NCBI RefSeq assembly: GCF_001562275.1
Contig: NZ_CP014304.1
Coordinates: 2,170,001 to 2,234,000, forward strand
Reading direction: 5' to 3'
DNA from: Hymenobacter sp. PAMC 26628
GTDB taxonomy: Bacteria; Bacteroidota; Bacteroidia; Cytophagales; Hymenobacteraceae
Length of the DNA stretch: 64,000 bases
In this document: positions 59,230-64,000 of the stretch, piece after piece
Layout of the letters: every line of letters begins with the position of its first letter
Numbering within the stretch: position 1 is the stretch's first letter
The notes under the pieces: generated by a model
What the model saw: only the letters and a program-made list of their open reading frames with translations
Told to the model about the DNA's origin: nothing
The model's database searches: none
Made by a program: the position numbers and the translations under genes

Positions 59230-59757
59230 CTACTCCGCGATGAAGCGGATGGGCACGAGCAGCGAATCCTGCGCGGCCTTGGAGCGCACGAAGCGCAGGG
59301 CCCCCAGCACCCGCTGGGCCTCGGCGTCGAGGGCGCGGAGGGCGGCGGGGGTGTAGGCGGTTTCGGGCTGGGCCAGCTCGCGCTTGGTCACGCGCGGGGG
59401 CTGGCGCACCGAGCCGTCGGGCCGCACCTGCACGCTCACCAGCAGGCGGCCGGTGGGCAGCAGGGCGTTGGGCTGGGCCGCCGTGGGCCGGGCCCCCTCC
59501 GGGAACTTGGCCTGCGCCGACACGAAGTCAAAAAACTTGTTGCGGCCCGCCGACTGCCGCTCCGGGTCGGGCTCGTGCCAGAAGCGGGGCAGCACCGGCG
59601 AGGCCAGCTTGGGGGGCCCCGGCGCGGGCGGCGGCTCGCGGCGCTGCGGCAGCATCGGGAAGCCGGGGGCGGCGTACTCGCCGGTTTGGGCGCGGGCGGG
59701 CCGGGCGGCCAGTAGCCCGCTCCCCGCCAACAGCAACCCAATTATCCAGTTTTTCAT
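59230..59757 (-). CDS. exported protein with TonB C-like domain
   Basis: 175 residues. A signal peptide (MKNWIIGLLLAGSGLLAARP) is followed by a Pro-rich stretch (REPPPAPGPPKLASPVLPRF) and a C-domain like the C-terminus of TonB (LLVSVQVRPDGSVRQPPRVT, ALRALDAEAQRVLGALRFVR, LLVPIRFIAE). No cytoplasmic ExbD-binding tail is present. It starts eight bp after the thyA stop, so the two are cotranscribed. Its role and partners are unknown. Confidence 0.78.
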   Translation of the reverse strand: MKNWIIGLLLAGSGLLAARPARAQTGEYAAPGFPMLPQRREPPPAPGPPKLASPVLPRFWHEPDPERQSAGRNKFFDFVSAQAKFPEGARPTAAQPNALLPTGRLLVSVQVRPDGSVRQPPRVTKRELAQPETAYTPAALRALDAEAQRVLGALRFVRSKAAQDSLLVPIRFIAE

Positions 59758-59765
59758 TCGCTCCG

Positions 59766-60560
59766 TTATACGGCCACCGGGGCCTTGATGGCCGGCCATG
59801 GGTCGTAATTCTCCAGCTTAAAATCGTCGTACTGGAAACCGAAGATGTCCGCCACGGCCGGGTTGAGGCGCATGTGGGGCAGCGGGCGCGGCGCGCGGGT
59901 GAGCTGCAACTCGGCCTGTTCCAGGTGGTTGCTGTACAAATGCGTGTCGCCGCCGGTCCAGATGAACTCGCCGGGCTGCAGGCCCGTCACTTGGGCCACC
60001 ATCAGCGTGAGCAGCGCGTAGGAGGCAATGTTGAACGGCACGCCCAGGAACACGTCGGCCGAGCGCTGGTAGAGCTGGCACGAGAGCCGGCCGTCGGCCA
60101 CGTAAAACTGGAACAGGGCGTGGCAGGCGGGCAGCTTCATGGCCGGCAGGTCGGCCACGTTCCAGGCGCTCACCACCATGCGGCGCGAGTCGGGCTGGGT
60201 GCGGAGCTGCTGGATGATCTGGCTGATCTGGTCGATGTGGCCGCCGCGGCCGTCGGGCCACGAGCGCCACTGGTGGCCGTACACGGGGCCCAGTTCGCCG
60301 TCGGCGTCGGCCCACTCGTCCCAAATTTTCACCCCGTTGGCCTGCAGGTAGGCGACGTTGGTGTCGCCCTGCAAGAACCACAGCAATTCGTAGATGATGC
60401 TCTTCAAATGCACTTTTTTGGTGGTGACGAGCGGGAAGCCCTCGGCCAAATCGAACCGCATCTGGGGCCCAAAAATTGACTTGGTGCCCGTGCCGGTTCG
60501 GTCGGTTTTGGCGGTGCCGTGGTCGAGGATTTGGCGGAGGAGGGCTTGGTATTGGCGCAT
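59766..60560 (-). CDS. thyA: thymidylate synthase
   Basis: 264 residues. It methylates dUMP to dTMP with methylenetetrahydrofolate. Signatures: [60 protein letters not shown], the catalytic Cys in [40 protein letters not shown] and [17 protein letters not shown]. The residue before the catalytic Cys is Ala where the family usually has Pro (PCH). The C-terminal AIKAPVAV is intact. The downstream TonB-C gene follows by eight bp. Confidence 0.96.
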   Translation of the reverse strand: MRQYQALLRQILDHGTAKTDRTGTGTKSIFGPQMRFDLAEGFPLVTTKKVHLKSIIYELLWFLQGDTNVAYLQANGVKIWDEWADADGELGPVYGHQWRSWPDGRGGHIDQISQIIQQLRTQPDSRRMVVSAWNVADLPAMKLPACHALFQFYVADGRLSCQLYQRSADVFLGVPFNIASYALLTLMVAQVTGLQPGEFIWTGGDTHLYSNHLEQAELQLTRAPRPLPHMRLNPAVADIFGFQYDDFKLENYDPWPAIKAPVAV

Positions 60561-60710
60561 AACAAACCAAAGGTAAAACGCCTACGGGCCCCGCCAACAG
60601 TTCAAACCTCGAAGCTGCTTGTTAGTGCACGTGACGAGTTTGACCAATATTCTCCGTAACTACACGCAGGAATCCTAATCTTTGATTAACTCACAAAAGA
60701 CTCAACCCCG

Positions 60711-61382
60711 ATGGACATCGACCGGCTTGAAAACACTTGCACAGAAGACATTGAGGATTTAATCCCAGTGATAGAAACCTCCCTTGGTATTAAATTCAGT
60801 CAGGGCGAGTTAGAACACGTGACCACATTCGGGGAATTCTGCGACATTACCGTATCAAAAATTCATTTGACCGACGCGCCAGATTGTACCGCCCAACAAG
60901 CATTTTACAAGCTACGCCAAGCCTTGGCGCCGCACGTCCCTGGTTTGGCAATCACACCAGCTTCTCGCCTCAAGGACATTCTACCTGGTAGCCGGTATAA
61001 ACGCCGAAAAATCCTGAATTCAGTAGAAGCCAGAACAGGCATTACACTGGATATTCACGGTGCTTCAGAATCTGTAGTAATGGGGCTTATAATTATGTTT
61101 CTCGCTTCATTCACCTCGTTTTTCTTCAGCAGCACCGCCGGCTGCACCGGGCTCACAATTTCTGTTATTGCGGCGATGGTTGCCCAATACACTGGCAATA
61201 CCTGGCGAGTAGCTACAGTGAGAGAATGGGTAGAAAAGATGACGCGGGAGCACTACTTAAAATCGCGGCGTAACCCAATCACCGTAAATCGAACCGAAAT
61301 AGCCAAACAGTTAAAGTCTCTATTTGCCGATAGATTAGCCCTTGATCCAACTGTACTAACCCGTGATGCGACATTTAGGTAG
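60711..61382 (+). CDS. ACP-like membrane protein of unknown function
   Basis: 223 residues. The N-terminal ~75 residues look like an acyl-carrier-protein-type helical domain (ENTCTEDIEDLIPVIETSLG, ELEHVTTFGEFCDITVSKIH) but with no clear DSL phosphopantetheine serine. One or two membrane spans follow (MGLIIMFLASFTSFFFSSTA, TGLTISVIAAMVAQYTG), then a basic amphipathic C-terminus with KSLFADRLALDPTVLTRDAT. I know of similar proteins in Cytophagales with no assigned role. The gene is less G+C-rich than its neighbours. It ends at a good terminator. Confidence 0.65.
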   Translation: MDIDRLENTCTEDIEDLIPVIETSLGIKFSQGELEHVTTFGEFCDITVSKIHLTDAPDCTAQQAFYKLRQALAPHVPGLAITPASRLKDILPGSRYKRRKILNSVEARTGITLDIHGASESVVMGLIIMFLASFTSFFFSSTAGCTGLTISVIAAMVAQYTGNTWRVATVREWVEKMTREHYLKSRRNPITVNRTEIAKQLKSLFADRLALDPTVLTRDATFR

Positions 61383-61388
61383 AAAATA

Positions 61389-61423
61389 AAAAAGGGCCGC
61401 TCCTTACCGGAGCGGCCCTTTTT
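61389..61423. terminator. Bidirectional terminator
   Basis: AAAAAGGGCCGCTCC (61389-61403) pairs perfectly with GGAGCGGCCCTTTTT (61409-61423) between convergent genes. Confidence 0.92.
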
Positions 61424-61444
61424 GTTAAACCGGCAAGCCAGTCC

Positions 61445-61687
61445 TTACATCGTTTTGGCCATCGGCTTGGTGGCGGCGGGGGCCCCGGCGGTTTTGGCGG
61501 CGGCCATTTTGGCGCGGCAGCAGGCGGGCATGCCGGCCATATTGCCGGTGGCCATGCCGCGGGTGCACTGGGCGGCGGCCATGGCGGGGCAGTTGTCTTT
61601 TTTGGCGGCGGGCTTGCCGGGGCCCGTGTGGGCGAAGGCAGTGGCGCCGGTGGCAAACAGGGCGAGGGCGAGCAGGGTATTTTTCAT
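61445..61687 (-). CDS. small secreted Met/Cys-rich protein
   Basis: 80 residues. A signal peptide (MKNTLLALALFATGATAFAH) precedes a mature part with KDNCPAMAAAQCTRGMATGN and MAGMPACCRAKMAAAKTAGA, holding four Cys and several Met in ~30 residues. The spacing of Cys and Met suggests copper or other soft-metal binding in the periplasm, but no known family is recognised. Lys and Ala dominate the rest. A 150-bp intergenic region separates it from the divergent transporter gene. Confidence 0.7.
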   Translation of the reverse strand: MKNTLLALALFATGATAFAHTGPGKPAAKKDNCPAMAAAQCTRGMATGNMAGMPACCRAKMAAAKTAGAPAATKPMAKTM

Positions 61688-61842
61688 GGCAGGAGAAGGA
61701 ATTGAGTTGAGAGAAACAAAAGGACGAAAGCGGGCGTTTTCGACCCGCCGCTACGCAAGATAGCACACGCGGCCGACACTGTGGCGCGGCCGGCCGGGGC
61801 CCCGCTTTTTCCGCAAAACCTGGTTTTGCGCCCCTTCCGTTT

Positions 61843-64000
61843 ATGTCCCTCCGCCGTTCTGCTTACTTCGCCCTGCTCGTGCTGGGGCTGCTCTCCGCCC
61901 TCAGCGCCTTTTATGTGGCCCAGCTGCGGTTCAATTACAATTTCAACGACTTCTACCCCGCCGGCGACCCCGACCTGGACTACTACCAGGGCTACACCCA
62001 GCGCTTCGGCAACGACAACGACTACCTGCTGCTGGGCCTGGAGGCCCCCAAGGGCCGGACGGTGTTCGACGCCGATTTCCTGGGCCGCGTCGATTCGCTC
62101 ACGCGCCTGGCCCGGGGGCAGCGGCACGTGGTGGCCGTCACCTCCCCCACCACCCTCACCAACCCCGTGGTGGAGGGCCTGGGCTTCTTCAACCTGCCCT
62201 ACCTGCGCCCGGCCGCCTACCGCGCCGACCCCGCCCAGCGGGCCCGCGACTCCACCCTGATTTACCGCACGCCGGGCCTGGTGGGCAACGTGTTCAGCCC
62301 CAACGCCCGGGCCGTGGCCCTGGTCATCCAAACCACGCCCGACCTCAAAAAGCCGCCCGGCGACTCGCTGCTGGCCGTGCTGCGCGGGGGCCTCAAGCAA
62401 TACGGCTTCCCCGAAAGCAGCTACCACCTGGCGGGCCGCGCCGTGGCCCAGTCGGTGTTCGTCGACCGGCTCCAGCGCGAGCTGGTGGTGTTCATGAGCC
62501 TCTCGGTGCTGCTCGTGACGGGGCTGCTGTGGTTCACGTTTCGCACGTGGTGGGGCGTGGCGCTGCCGCTGGTGGTGGTGCTGGGGGCCATTTTGTGGGG
62601 CCTGGGCGTGATGGGGGCCTGCGGGGTGCGCATCGACCTGATGACGGCCCTGCTGCCGGTGATGATGTTCGTGGTGGGCACCTCCGACACGGTGCACATC
62701 ATCACCCGCTACGTGGCCGAGCTAGGCTACGGGGCCAGCAAAAAAGACGCCCTGCGCGTTACCATCAAGGAATCGGGGTTCGGTTCGGCGCTGTCGGCCG
62801 TGACGACTAGCCTGGGCTTTTTCACGCTGATGACCAGCTCCATCCGGCCCATCTACAACTTTGGGCTGTTCACGGGCATCGCCGTGCTGCTGGCGTTCGT
62901 GCTCAGCTTCACGCTGTTGCCGGCGCTGCTCACGCTCCTCAAGAAGCCGCAGCTGCGGGTGGCGCGCACCCAGGGCCACAGCTGGGACGGCGTGCTGAGC
63001 CGCCTGTTCCGGCAGGTGCTGGCGCGGCGGCGGCTCATTTTCACGGTCAGCGGGCTGGTGGTGGCGGCTTCCATTGGGCTGGCCACGCGGGTGCACATCA
63101 ACTCCATGCTGCTCGATGATTTGTCGAAGAGCGACCCCGTGCGGCAGGATTTTTTCTTTTTTGAGAAGCAATTTGCTGGCGTGCGGCCCTTCGAGCTGGA
63201 GCTGAAGCCGGCCCCCGGCCGCACCGTGTACGACCTGGCGGTGCTGCGCGAAACCGCCCGCATCGAGGACTACCTGCGGGGGCCCTACGGCCTGCGCTTC
63301 GCCGCCTCGCCCGTCACGCTCGTCAAGTCGGTGCGCAAGGCCCTGCACGGCGGCGGGCTGGAAGCGTACCGCCTCCCCGCCGATTCGGCCGAGCTGCGCG
63401 GCCTGCAAAGCAAGCTGCGCCTGTTCCGCAAAAAGCCCGAGTTTAGGGCCCTGGCGCTGCCCGACGGCAGCGCCGGCCGCCTCACCGGCCGCATGGCCGA
63501 CGTGGGCAGCATCCGGGCCGATGCGCTGAACGCCGGGCTGCGCCGGTTCCTGCGCACCCGCATTGATTCCACGGTGCTGCGCACGCGGCTCACGGGCTCG
63601 TCCAATTTGATTGACAAGAACAACGAGAACCTGACGCTCAACATGATAACCGGCATGAGCATCGACATTCTCATGGTCACGCTCATCGTGCTGGCGCTGT
63701 TCAAGTCATTCAAAATGACCATCATCGTGCTCATCCCCAACCTGGTGCCCATCCTCATCGTGGCCGGCGTGATGGGCCTGGCCGGCGTGAGCATGAAGGT
63801 GAGCACGAGCATCATCTTCACCATCGCCTTCGGCATCGCGGTGGACGATACCATCCACTTCATCAGCAAGTTGCGCCTCACCCTGGCCCACGAAACGTCC
63901 GTGTTCCGGGCCGTGCGCCACACCTACCTGCTGGCCGGCAAGGCCGTCATCGTCACGTCGCTGATTCTGGTCGGCGGCTTCTCCACGCTGCTGTTTTCCT
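61843..64000 (+). CDS. MMPL/RND-superfamily transporter (3' end beyond window)
   Basis: At least 719 residues inside the window. An N-terminal span (YFALLVLGLLSALSAFYVAQ) precedes a large periplasmic domain (about 35-210), then six spans (VVFMSLSVLLVTGLLWFTF, ALPLVVVLGAILWGLGVMGA, LLPVMMFVVGTSDTVHIITR, SALSAVTTSLGFFTLMTSS), a second periplasmic domain and the second span set (LTLNMITGMSIDILMVTLIV, FGIAVDDTIHFISKLRLTL). The membrane acidic motif DDTIH is typical of proton-coupled RND/MMPL exporters of lipids or hydrophobic compounds. Substrate unknown. The frame is open to the last base, so the gene is cut by the window edge. Confidence 0.9.
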   Translation, partial: MSLRRSAYFALLVLGLLSALSAFYVAQLRFNYNFNDFYPAGDPDLDYYQGYTQRFGNDNDYLLLGLEAPKGRTVFDADFLGRVDSLTRLARGQRHVVAVTSPTTLTNPVVEGLGFFNLPYLRPAAYRADPAQRARDSTLIYRTPGLVGNVFSPNARAVALVIQTTPDLKKPPGDSLLAVLRGGLKQYGFPESSYHLAGRAVAQSVFVDRLQRELVVFMSLSVLLVTGLLWFTFRTWWGVALPLVVVLGAILWGLGVMGACGVRIDLMTALLPVMMFVVGTSDTVHIITRYVAELGYGASKKDALRVTIKESGFGSALSAVTTSLGFFTLMTSSIRPIYNFGLFTGIAVLLAFVLSFTLLPALLTLLKKPQLRVARTQGHSWDGVLSRLFRQVLARRRLIFTVSGLVVAASIGLATRVHINSMLLDDLSKSDPVRQDFFFFEKQFAGVRPFELELKPAPGRTVYDLAVLRETARIEDYLRGPYGLRFAASPVTLVKSVRKALHGGGLEAYRLPADSAELRGLQSKLRLFRKKPEFRALALPDGSAGRLTGRMADVGSIRADALNAGLRRFLRTRIDSTVLRTRLTGSSNLIDKNNENLTLNMITGMSIDILMVTLIVLALFKSFKMTIIVLIPNLVPILIVAGVMGLAGVSMKVSTSIIFTIAFGIAVDDTIHFISKLRLTLAHETSVFRAVRHTYLLAGKAVIVTSLILVGGFSTLLFS

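Overview
The window is high-GC DNA (most genes look well above 60 % G+C) from a member of the Bacteroidota, most likely a Hymenobacter-like Cytophagales. The evidence is the gene content: a TonB-dependent receptor with a carboxypeptidase-type plug extension, an STN-domain relic, a TlpA/DUF4369-type lipoprotein, a one-protein hybrid sensor kinase with an AraC output domain, DUF4202, PorT-like and OmpA-like outer-membrane proteins, and a fused alpha/beta 2-oxoacid dehydrogenase E1. Several genes carry a TAnnTTTG-type -7 promoter element, typical of this phylum. Genus assignment is inference.

Layout. 1-3.7 kb: the 5' end of infC (apparent ATA start behind a full AGGAGG) and thrS, then an IS5-type element inserted into a small membrane-protein gene. 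3.7-8.6 kb: a lipoprotein arylsulfotransferase, then a sulfur/siroheme set (DUF4202, SUMT, precorrin-2 dehydrogenase) and a GNAT acetyltransferase. 8.9-13.5 kb: TonB receptor, rpe, a CoA-binding protein and a Thr/Gly-rich secreted protein. 13.6-19.1 kb: a decayed IS1 copy, then a compact four-gene minus-strand operon of a subtilisin-like protease, an alpha/beta hydrolase, a Pro-rich secreted protein and a membrane protein. 19.3-22.3 kb: ECF sigma factor, a putative anti-sigma protein with a duplicated N-terminal motif, and an outer-membrane barrel. Two identically spaced promoter-like sites occur in this block and a third lies beside the IS1 remnant.

22.3-34.5 kb: an unknown lower-GC gene, a SpoU rRNA methyltransferase divergent from an Omp85-family protein, an oxidoreductase-AraC pair, a vanadium haloperoxidase, a frameshifted secreted-protein gene and a large hybrid sensor kinase. 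34.5-44.9 kb: a 66-bp perfect inverted repeat, fused E1 dehydrogenase divergent from hemF-PAP2 phosphatase, two adjacent decayed secreted-protein genes, riboflavin synthase, an initiating sugar transferase, pcm and an acyl-CoA thioesterase. 45.0-57.2 kb: a Pro/Ala-rich unknown protein, TlpA thioredoxin, gatB, OmpA, two TonB-type energy-transducer paralogues, alaS divergent from a MerR regulator, a second palindrome of the 66-bp family, and dprA. 57.4-64 kb: a class IV aminotransferase with a foreign-looking tail, an AT-rich HARE-HTH plus nuclease-like gene, thyA with a TonB-C protein, an ACP-like membrane protein, a small Met/Cys-rich secreted protein and the start of an MMPL/RND transporter that runs off the end.

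Most of the window is housekeeping and envelope biology with no tRNA, rRNA or CRISPR seen. The signals most worth following are the shared ECF promoter motif, the protease/hydrolase operon, the HARE-HTH nuclease-like gene and the dispersed palindromes.
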